Shown here: positions 46,926 to 56,900 of the stretch, piece by piece
Layout of the letters: the number at the start of each line of letters is the position of its first letter
How positions within the stretch are numbered: position 1 is the first letter of the stretch
NCBI GenBank assembly: GCA_027622195.1
Contig: JAQBZO010000003.1
Span: 1 to 64,000 of the forward strand
Length of the DNA: 64,000 bases
Origin: Planctomycetota bacterium
GTDB taxonomy: Bacteria > Planctomycetota > Phycisphaerae > Phycisphaerales > SM1A02
Reading direction: 5' to 3'
Notes under the pieces: generated by a model
Seen by the model: the letters and a program-made list of their open reading frames with translations, nothing else
Told to the model about the DNA's origin: nothing
The model's database searches: none
Position numbers and translations under genes: made by a program

Positions 46926-48197
46926 ATGGCTACTTTTGCGTATCAAGCACTCGATCAGGCAGGCAAGGCGACCAAGGGAACGATCGAGGCCGCGAATTCG
47001 GACGAAGCAGCGCGCTCTTTGCGTAGCCGTGGTCTCTTTCCTTCTGGAATCAAGGCGGTGAAGGACAAGGCGAAGAAGTCAGGAGCCAATGCTGGGAAGA
47101 AGAAGAAGGGATTCTCTCTTTCGATCGGCGGCGTTGGCGCCAAGCAACTCACCGCGTTCACACGACAACTGTCCACGCTGCAAGACGCAGGACTTCCCCT
47201 CCTGCGATCGTTGCAAATTCTGGAGAGTCAACAACAGTCGGGCAAGCTCAAGAGTGTTCTCCAAGATGTGTGCGAAGACGTTTCTGGAGGCGACGCGCTC
47301 TCGGTCGCCTTCTCAAAGCACCCGAAGGCGTTCGATCGCCTCTATGTCAAGATGGTCGCAGCGGGTGAGGTCGGCGGCGTGCTCGATGTCATCCTGCAAC
47401 GCCTCGCCGACTTCATGGAAAAAGGGCAACGACTCAAGCGACGCATCATCGGCGCAATGATTTATCCGTCGGTCGTGATCACCATCGCCGTGGCGATCGT
47501 CACCGGCATCATGTACTTCGTGATTCCGAAGTTCCAGGAAATCTTCAATGACTTTGATGTGAAGTTGCCAGGACTCACCCTCTTTTTGATCGCGGCGAGC
47601 AAGTGGGTCGCTGGACAAAACCCTGGAATGGCGGTGCCGGGCGCGGTGTGGATCATCTGCTCTCCGTTCATTCTCTACTTTTCGATTGTCTTGATACGAA
47701 AGACCCATTTTGGAAGGGCAGGTACCGACATCGTTCGGAGCAAGATTCCCGTAATCGGAAACTTGATACGAAAGACCGCCATTGCGCGGTTTACGAGGAC
47801 GCTCGGCACCCTTGTCGCGGCGGGTGTTCCGATTCTTGAGGCGATCCTCATTACGAGAGACACCTCTGGCAACTACATCTATGAGCAGGCGCTTCAGAAG
47901 GTCCACGATTCGATTCGCGAGGGTGAAACGTTTGCGAAGCCACTGCGTGAATCCAAGGTGTGCGATGCCATCGTGGTCAACATGATCGACGTGGGCGAAG
48001 AGACGGGTGACATGGACATCATGCTGATGAAGATTGCCGACAACTACGACGAAGAGGTCGATGTGGCGGTGGGCAGTCTGTTGAGTTTGCTCGAGCCGTT
48101 CATGGTGGTCATCCTCGGAGGCATCGTCGGCACCATCGTGTTGGCGCTCTTCCTTCCACTCGTGTCGATGATCGAAAGCGTTTCCCAGAGCAAGTGA
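46926..48197 (+). CDS. pilC: PilC/GspF-type inner-membrane platform protein
   Basis: The 423-residue protein has an N-terminal short domain (ATFAYQALDQAGKATKGTIEAANSDEAARSLRSRGLFP) and two T2SSF domains. The signature FTRQLSTLQDAGLPLLRSL appears in the first and FTRTLGTLVAAGVPILEAILI in the second. Transmembrane segments include VVITIAVAIVTGIMYFVIP and MVVILGGIVGTIVLALFLPL. It is the platform on which the ATPase works. AAGGA precedes ATG 46926. The pseudopilin genes begin 2 nt after its stop. Confidence 0.94.
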   Translation: MATFAYQALDQAGKATKGTIEAANSDEAARSLRSRGLFPSGIKAVKDKAKKSGANAGKKKKGFSLSIGGVGAKQLTAFTRQLSTLQDAGLPLLRSLQILESQQQSGKLKSVLQDVCEDVSGGDALSVAFSKHPKAFDRLYVKMVAAGEVGGVLDVILQRLADFMEKGQRLKRRIIGAMIYPSVVITIAVAIVTGIMYFVIPKFQEIFNDFDVKLPGLTLFLIAASKWVAGQNPGMAVPGAVWIICSPFILYFSIVLIRKTHFGRAGTDIVRSKIPVIGNLIRKTAIARFTRTLGTLVAAGVPILEAILITRDTSGNYIYEQALQKVHDSIREGETFAKPLRESKVCDAIVVNMIDVGEETGDMDIMLMKIADNYDEEVDVAVGSLLSLLEPFMVVILGGIVGTIVLALFLPLVSMIESVSQSK

Positions 48198-48198
48198 G

Positions 48199-49278
48199 AT
48201 GATGAATCGCTCCACGAGTCTGAAGTCGCGTCCCGCCGAGTGGTCTCGTGGATTCACCATCGTTGAATTGCTTGTGACCATTGGCATCATCGTCGCCTTG
48301 CTTGGACTGTTGCTGGTTGGCCTCAACGCCGCAAGTGCGTTCGCCAAGCGCGCGAAGACTTCGACGCTCATGCACACGATCGCGCAGGGACTCGCGCAGT
48401 TCAAGGAGGATGTGGGCTATTACCCGCCAGTCCTTGGTGTTCGTGGTGCCTCGACGGTCGCCAGTGTCCCAGGTGAGATCGGATACGCGCGTGACTTGCT
48501 CATGCCACCCGCCATTGCCAATCCAACGGTGCCTACTGCTGCTGAAATGGCATCGGTGCGCAATTGGTGGTCGATCACATCATTGCCCGACTACTTGGTT
48601 GGATATGACGACCGAACGCGTGACGGATACGGCTTCGTTTCCGCATCTCCACTTGCCAACAGCCCCGGACAAATGGAAATGCCTATCAATGGCATTCGTC
48701 ACTGCGGACGAGATGGCGTGTGGGGAGCGGCACTCAATCCGAATCCACTCGCTGCGAATGCGATCGGCTGTTACAAGCAGCGAAACCCAGGCGGCGGAGC
48801 GACGGGCAACCCAAATTCGTGGACTGGACTTGGGGTGAGTGGTCGGCAACTGGGTCCGTATTTTGAATTGAAGGACGCAGACTTCATCGGTGGCATCGCG
48901 GGTGTGGACGGTCAAGGCGAACCCATCGTGCTTCGTGCAGAAGAGACGCAAGACTTCGACCTGCTGCCGAAGTGTTTCATTGACCCATGGGGTCGACCGA
49001 TTCGCTATTTCCGAAGGGGATACAACGCATTGGATCCCGCCAGCTTGAACATGAACTTCAATCTTGGCGATGTCATCGCGCTGCGTCCAAAAACGATTCC
49101 TCCGGGCACCGAAGCTGATGGATACGCCGATGCCAACAATGACACCTCCACGACGCGAGGACTCGTCTCAGCCGAGTTCGCGTTGCTTTCATCGGGTCCC
49201 GATCGACTCTGGGATGCCACCACGCGCGTCGATGCAACGGGATGGAACGCGGACAACGTTGTGGAGACTGGACCATGA
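48199..49278 (+). CDS. GspG-like pseudopilin
   Basis: The 359-residue protein has a class III signal: SRG then FTIVELLVTIGIIVALLGLLLVG, with cleavage after Gly and Glu at position 5. The GspG family hallmark DPWGRPIRYFRR is present, and the C-terminal SSGPDRLWDATTRVDATGW...DNVV resembles the calcium-binding loop of GspG. It is more than twice the usual GspG length of about 140, with extra material in the middle. It is probably the major pseudopilin or a modified G. ATG 48199 or 48202 fits. It overlaps the next gene by ATGA. Confidence 0.83.
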   Translation: MMNRSTSLKSRPAEWSRGFTIVELLVTIGIIVALLGLLLVGLNAASAFAKRAKTSTLMHTIAQGLAQFKEDVGYYPPVLGVRGASTVASVPGEIGYARDLLMPPAIANPTVPTAAEMASVRNWWSITSLPDYLVGYDDRTRDGYGFVSASPLANSPGQMEMPINGIRHCGRDGVWGAALNPNPLAANAIGCYKQRNPGGGATGNPNSWTGLGVSGRQLGPYFELKDADFIGGIAGVDGQGEPIVLRAEETQDFDLLPKCFIDPWGRPIRYFRRGYNALDPASLNMNFNLGDVIALRPKTIPPGTEADGYADANNDTSTTRGLVSAEFALLSSGPDRLWDATTRVDATGWNADNVVETGP

Positions 49279-49973
49279 ACAACATCAGGCACATTTCCAC
49301 AGCATCACGGCGCGCATTCACACTGCTTGAACTCGTGGTTGTGATTGGCATCATCTTGGTGCTCATTGGACTGGTGCTCGCGGTGAGTGGATCGCTTCTC
49401 GCGGGCGCTGAAAAGCGACAGTTGGAACAGTCCTTCTCAGTGATCGACGCCGCCGTTCAAGAATGGCAACAGGAAATGGGTCGCGAGATCACATTCCGAA
49501 GAACGCTCGTCGTCACGGGTTTCACAACGGATCCGACGACGCTTGATCAGGACGGGAATCCCAACACGCCACTGATTTTGTTGGGATACGACGTGGTTGA
49601 GATGGCGAATCCAGACCAACAGAGTCAAGTGTTCCTGCTCGCGCTGACTGGACTCGAACGCCCTCGCGAGATTCTCGCCAATCTGCCCGAGAAGACACTG
49701 CGAACGATTGGCACTACGACGACGCAAGAACTGATCGATCCGTGGGGCAAGCCCATTCGCATCGTCTTTCCAGGGCGGGTTGTTGGCACAGGCACGGGAC
49801 CCGATACCGGGGTCAGGGACCAAGACAGCTCAGTCCGATCGTCGCAGGAAGTGGCACTCGGATCGTGCCTTGATCGGCGCATTCGCTTTGTCTCGTCTGG
49901 TCCAGACGGAGTCTTTGGTTCCATCGGTACAGCACAGTTTGAGGACAACGTGGAGAGTTACACCACACGATGA
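49275..49973 (+). CDS. second GspG-like pseudopilin
   Basis: The 232-residue protein has SRRA followed by FTLLELVVVIGIILVLIGLVLAVSG. The residue before the cleavage site is Ala, not Gly, and Glu is at position 5. IDPWGKPIRIVFPGRV matches the GspG DPWGxP motif and the C-terminal SSGPDGVFGS...EDNVE repeats the G-type ending. ATG 49275 overlaps the previous stop and its stop overlaps the next start. Two GspG-type genes side by side suggest duplication. Confidence 0.8.
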   Translation: MNNIRHISTASRRAFTLLELVVVIGIILVLIGLVLAVSGSLLAGAEKRQLEQSFSVIDAAVQEWQQEMGREITFRRTLVVTGFTTDPTTLDQDGNPNTPLILLGYDVVEMANPDQQSQVFLLALTGLERPREILANLPEKTLRTIGTTTTQELIDPWGKPIRIVFPGRVVGTGTGPDTGVRDQDSSVRSSQEVALGSCLDRRIRFVSSGPDGVFGSIGTAQFEDNVESYTTR

Positions 49974-50917
49974 CCCGCCAACCCACGAACCGCGATTCTT
50001 CGGTCGGGCGTGGTTTTACGTTGGCTGAACTCTTGGTGGTCATGGGCATCATTGCTCTCCTCGCCACGCTGACGGGCATTGCCGTGCAGCGAATCGCCGG
50101 TGGATCGAGATTGGCGAGCGGGACGAACACGGTGATGGCGATGTTGGGCGAGGCGCGTGCGATTGCGATTCGTGAGAACAAGTCGACTTGTGTTGCCTTT
50201 CGCGTCTATCGACCTTGGCGTGATCTTGACGCGGACCAATGGCCTGATGCGAACGAGGTCAATTCAGCAGCTCCCCAGCAAACCGAAATCGTGATCGGTA
50301 TTGCGACTGGACGCATCTTGAACCTGAATCCAGGTTCGGGTGTTTCGGATAATGATCTTCTCGTCGAAGAATTCGTTCCAGTCCCTGGCGTTGCGATGAG
50401 AAAGATCGCCAACGGCATCAAGATCGCCGGTCCGTTCACCGATTATTCGTCTCCGCAGTACGGAAGCACAGACGACACGTGGATTACCCAGCCCGAGTGC
50501 AACAACACAGAAGTGGGATCGATGTTGGTCGTTCGTTTTGGACCAGAAGGATCGATTCAGACTCGCAATCCTGCCATGCCCGCGAACATTACGCCGACGG
50601 CATCGAGTGACACAGCGTACTGCACGCTCTGGCTCGATATGAACGGGAACGGCACCATTCAGATCGGCACGACGGGCGGCAGTTCGAATGGTCGATTCTT
50701 CGACTACGACGAGTTTGGTGACGAACCCGCTGCCGATGTCGTTGAGTTTTTGGCTGTGTATGACGACCGCGATGCACGCGAGCGATACAACTCGATGGCA
50801 TGGTCGGGAACAGCGGGCGAAGATGTACGCCGTGCCGACTTGACTTCCTACATCGATCAGTTCGCAGATCGCATTCACTTCAACCGTTACACCGGTGTCG
50901 CAGGGAGAGTCCGATGA
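49970..50917 (+). CDS. GspH-like pseudopilin
   Basis: The 315-residue protein begins MTRQPTNRDSSVGRG and then FTLAELLVVMGIIALLATLTGIAVQ, a canonical class III signal with Gly before the cleavage site and Glu at position 5. The body has AIAIRENKSTCVAFRVYRPW, typical of GspH/FimT-type minor pseudopilins in which RS-type residues precede a beta domain. It is longer than typical H (about 170). ATG 49970 overlaps the preceding stop by ATGA and the next gene follows with the same arrangement. Confidence 0.8.
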   Translation: MTRQPTNRDSSVGRGFTLAELLVVMGIIALLATLTGIAVQRIAGGSRLASGTNTVMAMLGEARAIAIRENKSTCVAFRVYRPWRDLDADQWPDANEVNSAAPQQTEIVIGIATGRILNLNPGSGVSDNDLLVEEFVPVPGVAMRKIANGIKIAGPFTDYSSPQYGSTDDTWITQPECNNTEVGSMLVVRFGPEGSIQTRNPAMPANITPTASSDTAYCTLWLDMNGNGTIQIGTTGGSSNGRFFDYDEFGDEPAADVVEFLAVYDDRDARERYNSMAWSGTAGEDVRRADLTSYIDQFADRIHFNRYTGVAGRVR

Positions 50918-52206
50918 TTCGTCCTGTGCGAGGATTCTCACTGATCGAGTTGTTGCTCGCTGTTTTCATTCTTGCGATCGGCATCATCGGCGTGGCGGCC
51001 ATCTTTCCTGCAGGCATCGTGACGCAGCGCCAATCTCAAGACGACACCTACGGTCCACTTGTGGCTGAGAGTGCGCTGAGCATCCTGCGTGGAAAAGTGC
51101 GAGTGCGCGATTTTGGGTCCTTCGAGGAGTTTTTTGATTCAGCGGGCAATCCTGCGACGGATTTCATTCCCAGCACCACGGGTCCGCTTCCGTTAATCAA
51201 TCCGTCAACGCTCGCGACGAATTTTCCTGCGATCGTGACGCAGGGATATCGACCGCTGATTGGCGATTGGCGTTGGAAGCGTCCGACGATCATCTTTCAA
51301 GACAACATCACCGGGCTCGATCCTGCCAATGGCTATCAGGGGGCGATTGATGTTTTCGGCGCGACCCTCTTTGAAACGATCAATGCGAGTAGTCCGGTGC
51401 CGCTGATTGCTCGTGTGAGTCCTGTTGAAACACGCAGCGAAACGGGGATGGCGGGGTATCCCGCATCGGCAACCAACTTGAATCGTTGCTACGGCATTCC
51501 GTGGAATCGAAACTCATCGGCGTTTGCTCCTTGGGCCATCGTCACGATGCGCGAGCGGACCTGGCCGCAGGGTTCGGATTATCTCAATGCTTCAGCGAGG
51601 CAGCAGTATGTGTGGGACTGCATGTTCCGTCGGCGCGGTGGTCGGATTCAGGTGGCGGTGTTTGTGTATCGCGTCTCTGCGCCCGGTGGAGAGTCTGGTC
51701 CATATACCGTTGCCGAGAATGCGATTGCGAGCAATCCTGCGGATCCACTCAGTGGACCACTCCCTGTATTCCCTCGAATGTTGACCCTTCCCTCAGCGGA
51801 TCGTTGGGGCACGGGTGGAGCTGACAACTCGCTCACCACTGCAGTGGACTCGAACACCATCATCAATACTGCCGTGAACTCTGGTCCTCCCAATTGGAGT
51901 CTGTCCGTCGACAGTTATGGTTGGCAGAATCCGGGTCAATGGATCGTGGACAATTTCGGCAATGTGCATCGACTCGCGCAGGGACGTCGTTCCAAGTCAG
52001 AGGGACCCGTTCGACTTTCGTCTCCTATTCCATATACAGCGCCTTGTGCAGCGAACTTCCCATACGGTTGGCTTCCGATGAACTCAGGACAGTTTGACGG
52101 AGGACAAGTGAGCAACAGTTGGGTGGATCAAATCTGGTTCATGCCCACCATCGATTCGGTGGGGAACAACATCACTCCGATTTTTGTGGCGGTGCAGGAA
52201 CTCTAA
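50914..52206 (+). CDS. GspI/PilV-like pseudopilin
   Basis: The 430-residue protein begins at ATG 50914 (MIRPVRG then FSLIELLLAVFILAIGIIGVAAIFPAGIVTQRQ). This is the PilV/GspI type of signal with the A-I-x-A-I-x-I pattern in the helix. The remaining 390 residues are unusual in size for I (about 120) and beta-rich. It overlaps GspH by ATGA and the next gene by one base (TAATG). Confidence 0.78.
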   Translation: MIRPVRGFSLIELLLAVFILAIGIIGVAAIFPAGIVTQRQSQDDTYGPLVAESALSILRGKVRVRDFGSFEEFFDSAGNPATDFIPSTTGPLPLINPSTLATNFPAIVTQGYRPLIGDWRWKRPTIIFQDNITGLDPANGYQGAIDVFGATLFETINASSPVPLIARVSPVETRSETGMAGYPASATNLNRCYGIPWNRNSSAFAPWAIVTMRERTWPQGSDYLNASARQQYVWDCMFRRRGGRIQVAVFVYRVSAPGGESGPYTVAENAIASNPADPLSGPLPVFPRMLTLPSADRWGTGGADNSLTTAVDSNTIINTAVNSGPPNWSLSVDSYGWQNPGQWIVDNFGNVHRLAQGRRSKSEGPVRLSSPIPYTAPCAANFPYGWLPMNSGQFDGGQVSNSWVDQIWFMPTIDSVGNNITPIFVAVQEL

Positions 52207-53975
52207 TGATGCACGCCACAACGAGTCCATCCACCCGTCGCGCTCGCGCCTTCACCCTCACCGAGATTCTTGTGGCGGTGGTCGTGTTGGTCGTGGTCAT
52301 TGCGGCGACAGCGCAGATTTTCGGCACAGCGAGTCGGGTCGCTGGACTCGGGCAGGCGAATCAAGATCTTCTGCAAGAATCGTCGGTTGTTGAGCGCATG
52401 ATTCGAAGCGACCTTGAAAGGCTCGCAACCGAGGGATACATGGTGGTGCAGGGGATTGCCGTCCGGAACGATGCACAGCGCATGTATCCGACTGCTGATC
52501 CCAACGCGCCACTCTTGGATGCAACGAAGTTGCCAGGCGAGTATCTGCGCGCCGATCGAATCGTCTTCTTCGCCACAGGACAAGAAGACACCACTCGCTT
52601 CCTCGGTGGGCGAGATCAAGGTGATTTCGGCGGAGTGCCTGCGACCACACTCTCTCGCATTTCGTATGGACACGCGGTGCAACTTCCAGATTCTGTTGTG
52701 GCGCAAGGGGCGTCCACGCTTCGACTCGATCCTGTTGCCTTTGATGAGGGACCGCTCACGCCGTGGTCGGGAGACAATCCACTGAATGGTCCAAGTCTTG
52801 ATACGAGCAACTGGACCACTGGAGCCGCCGGTCCGCGTCGTAGCGGTCGCCAGCCCGAGGCGCGCGATTGGATTCTTGCAAGGAGTGCGACATTGCTCGC
52901 CCATGATGGAGGATCTCGAGTCCACCTCGCGACCGACAACGCCTACGGAAGTTCGAGTGCGATTTCGGTGATCCAACAGAACAATCTTTGGCAGACGGTC
53001 GCAGCACCTCAACCTTCGCGCGCGATTCTTTCGTCGCGTGTCGATGCGGCGAGTAGCACGATCGAGTCGATCCAACGCACTCTCGAAAACGGTGTGCTCG
53101 TCGATTCGACTGGACAAGTCTTCAGCGAGACCGTCCTTCCTCAATTCAGTGCGACGGCGACTTGGAACAATCAGATTCGCGGACGTATCCTCGGCGCCAC
53201 ATTTGGTCCGATCTTGAATCCACTTCCTCCAGTCGGCGGATGGCCGCGCGCCGAAAAAGTGGCACCCACGATGGATCGTTCAGATCAGATCCTCGTCGCA
53301 CCAATGATTGCCGGGAATTGCAGTTCTGTCATGGTGGACTGGACATGGGATCGGTGGGTTGGACACGAGCATGTTGGGGATCACGAATCCCCTGATGTGA
53401 CGGTGTATGCCAATCCACTCAACCCCGCGGCGGGAAGTTGGAACGCGTCGGGTTATGTTCCAAACTTCGCTGAGCCAAGAGTTTGGTACGGACTTCCAGA
53501 CGGACTTTCAGGTGTTACGAACCGAGGTGTGTACTCGTTGACTCAACTTGTGGGCACTGGTGTACCGCTCACGGGATGGAATTACGTGACAGGACCAAAC
53601 CAGCCCACGCTTTTTCCTCCGCTGTGGGATCCAGTTTCTGGAATTGGTCCACAGCGCATTGAGGGAGCAAGTGTCGCTGCGCTGGGCCAACCCGTACAGG
53701 CGTGGCCGTCCACTGCAAATGCAGTGCTGTATGTGTACAGCGCCGTTTTTGGATTCAAGCACACGCAGGGCGTTGACTTGGTAGCGAATGCGACGATGAT
53801 TGATCCCGTCACCAATATGCCGCGAACGGTTGCAGTCGCACGGAACGATGTGACTCCACTCCCTAGTGCGCTTCGATTCACGATTCGATTGCATGACAAA
53901 GATAAGAAGGTCGAAGGCGGACGCGAGTTTCAGTTCGTCGTCGAATTGACTCGAGCAGGAGGGCGTGAGCGATGA
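52206..53975 (+). CDS. GspJ-like pseudopilin
   Basis: The 589-residue protein begins MMHATTSPSTRRARA and then FTLTEILVAVVVLVVVIAATAQIFG, with Ala before the cleavage site and Glu at position 5. SSVVERMIRSDLERLATEG matches the GspJ helix region. The gene is about 2.5 times normal J length; ATG 52209 is an alternative start. It overlaps GspI by 1 nt and GspK by ATGA. Its place between I and K supports the J call. Confidence 0.78.
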   Translation: MMHATTSPSTRRARAFTLTEILVAVVVLVVVIAATAQIFGTASRVAGLGQANQDLLQESSVVERMIRSDLERLATEGYMVVQGIAVRNDAQRMYPTADPNAPLLDATKLPGEYLRADRIVFFATGQEDTTRFLGGRDQGDFGGVPATTLSRISYGHAVQLPDSVVAQGASTLRLDPVAFDEGPLTPWSGDNPLNGPSLDTSNWTTGAAGPRRSGRQPEARDWILARSATLLAHDGGSRVHLATDNAYGSSSAISVIQQNNLWQTVAAPQPSRAILSSRVDAASSTIESIQRTLENGVLVDSTGQVFSETVLPQFSATATWNNQIRGRILGATFGPILNPLPPVGGWPRAEKVAPTMDRSDQILVAPMIAGNCSSVMVDWTWDRWVGHEHVGDHESPDVTVYANPLNPAAGSWNASGYVPNFAEPRVWYGLPDGLSGVTNRGVYSLTQLVGTGVPLTGWNYVTGPNQPTLFPPLWDPVSGIGPQRIEGASVAALGQPVQAWPSTANAVLYVYSAVFGFKHTQGVDLVANATMIDPVTNMPRTVAVARNDVTPLPSALRFTIRLHDKDKKVEGGREFQFVVELTRAGGRER

Positions 53976-56900
53976 CACAGCAGTCTTTCTTCAGTAGCCG
54001 TCGTGGAAACACGCTCGTCCTTGTGACTGCGATTCTCGTGCTGCTCGCCATTGTCGCGGCGGCGTATCTCTCTCGCACTCAAGCGGGACGAGCGACGGCG
54101 GCGGCCCAGCAGAAATCGAGTTCGCGCGGTCAACGGATTGATGCCATCGCCGACAACATCTCGCAGATGATCGGTGATGCACTGTTCACCCGTCCTGCTG
54201 ATCCGAGCGACCCTTGGCTCTTGATTCCTCCAATGGGTACTGGATCCATGCCGACTCCTTCGCCTTCGCGACCTCGCGGATTCGTGGACGGCAATGCACA
54301 TCGATACAACATTGACACACTCGATGTGTTCCATCGGTTGAATGCGCAACCGGGAACAGACGGGATTCCAGAGGGATACAACTACGCGCCGTTCGTCGTG
54401 CAACCTTGGACCAATTGGCCCGATATCTTTGGCGTGTTCCCAGGCGACGGCAATCCCGCTGGAAATCCAGGATTTGGCGATTCGAGATGGCTTCGCAGCA
54501 CGGAACCGACGCGACAATTGGTCACTCCAGGTGACGGACCCATTCCCAATTTCTCACCCTTCGGTGGATTCACCCATTGGCAGCACTTGAGTTGGCTGCC
54601 CACCGCGGACAACGGGTGGCGTCTCATCACTGACTTGAAGGATGTGGATTCATCGCTCGCGGCTTCGATTGCAATGACTCCCGCAGCACTCGGTGTCGCT
54701 GCGACGGGTGCTGGCTGGGCACTCGATCAACCCTACGAACAATGGTTGCCAGATGTCATCCCCGCGGCAATCTATGGAGCTCAACTCAACGGTACCGCAG
54801 GATCCGTTGCACTCGCGCAGCAGTTTCGAACCGATTCGCAAGCGTGGTTCTCGAATTACCTCAATCGGGTCGGAGTGCTGAACTCTGGTATCGGTGCGAA
54901 TCCTCTCCCCAACTTGTTCCGCCTCGCATCGTTCGGCGTGGAGTCGGATGACTATGTTGATGGCAGCGCGCGCAACTTGATTACTCGCACATTGGCTGAT
55001 GCCGATGGTGATGGATTCACTGACTCGTATTGGTTCCTCGCGCCAACGAGTGCTGACCGTGGCGTTCGGCAGGCGGTCGCCGTGTCGATCACTGATAACG
55101 CAGGACTGGTGAACGCCAACGTCGCGACCCGATTCGATCGACGAACAAGTTTTGGTGCAACGCCCGCGGATGTGGCGTTGGTGACCACATTTGATCTGAC
55201 GGCATTTGCATCCAATCCGTTCGATGTGCCTGTTGGATTCTTTACGGATCCAGACAACTCATCCGAGCCAGGAACGGGGGCAACTGCATCATTCCTCTAC
55301 CCACCGACTCGCGTTCGCTTCGATGACGCGATGTACGGTGGTGCGACCAACGTAGCCACCGCAGGATCCGCTTCCACAACGCTGTTGACTGGAGATGCGG
55401 ACAATCCAACATTGCTTCGCGCACTCGGTGTTGTCCGCAATACCAGCGCAACAACCTCTGCCCTCTTGGATGCATTTCGAGAACAGCTCCTCACCTCGGT
55501 CGAGCGCGTGCGTTGGTTCAAGGCGATGGGTTCGGATGGCGAGATCACCAGTTGGATCAATCCCGACGAGACAGCATCGGGAGGACCCGCCGCCACGATT
55601 TTCATGAGGTCTGCGAATGGAATGCCTCCTGGACGAATCCGACCGTTCGATGAGTCAGATGAACTCGAACTGCGAATGAGTTCGTCGAGCAACAACGCAT
55701 CGGTGATCTCGCGCTTCGAGAGGGCAGTACAGCGCGTTGATGCGTGGGGTGCAGGAGCGAATGTCCCCTCTGCATCGCACTATGACTTCTTGCGCGCAAG
55801 TGGCGATCGACTCGAAACGCTGGACGCATTAGAGCAACAGTCCACTGCGACCGGTGGGCAATTCGATCGATTCCGACGGTTGAACGCAGTGCAATTGCTC
55901 CGCGACAATCGTCGCAAGCTCACACTCATCAGCGGATCGCGCAATGAACTGATGCCACCGTGGCTTTGGACTGTGCCTCACGGCAACTTCAATCCGCAAA
56001 CGGGAACATGGGCTTATTCCGCTGGGTTCGCGCCCGGGCAAGTGTGGCAGGCGGAAGGTGCACAAGCTTCGTTCGGCCATTTTCCTGCGGCAGCGTTCAC
56101 TCGCACGGATTTCCTCGCGTGGAACCGCAAGGTCGATCTTCGGAAGGCTGCTCCCGATCCCGTCTACTCGTCTTCAGGACAGCTGTTGAATGCTGCCGCA
56201 CTCAAGGCGGATCGATACGAATTCCTGAATCAAGTTTCGCGTGTTTTTGAACGGGCGTTGCTCGACCGAGATACGCGAACGACGTACTTCGGAATCGAAG
56301 CTTCGGGCAGTAACGAACTCTTGATGACTCGGAGAATGATTGCGAGTTGGGCTGCGAATCTTGAATGTTTCCGAGACTCGGGTAAGCAGTTCAGCCAGTC
56401 TGTGTTGATCGATCAGCCGTTCCATCCTGCAGAGGGTTACACCATTGCGGAAGATGCAACGGGGTCGAATCAGCGCATTTTCATCGGTCAGGAGAAGCAG
56501 CCGTACATTCAGGAAGTCTTCTTTGCCTTGGTGTATCCGAAGAGCGTGGTACCCCCTGGTTATCCCGCTGTGGGCGGCACGACGCCGAACCAGATTCCGT
56601 TCGGTTATCCAGGTGGTGGTGAGCACTTCGTGGCCTACGACGAGGCGGGTGGTCCAACGCAACAGCCCGCGATCGTGATGGCGGTTCAAATTGCGAATCC
56701 GCATCAAGAGCCCATAACGCTCACTGACTTCGCCATCCGAGCGTTTGGACAAACGTTTCGCTTCGCACAACCATCCTCGACCGGTTGGGGATACGGACTC
56801 GGACCGGTTCTTGGACCAGCGACTGAGACCACTCCACGCAGTGCGATTGTCTTCGCGTGTCCAAAGCAGTTCTCAGATCGTCCATTCTTCCGTGCCGAAA

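Noticed and set aside
47313-48404. 363-codon open frame on the minus strand, rich in His and Asp
   Set aside because: Antisense of pilC/gspF; composition is that of a reversed coding strand.
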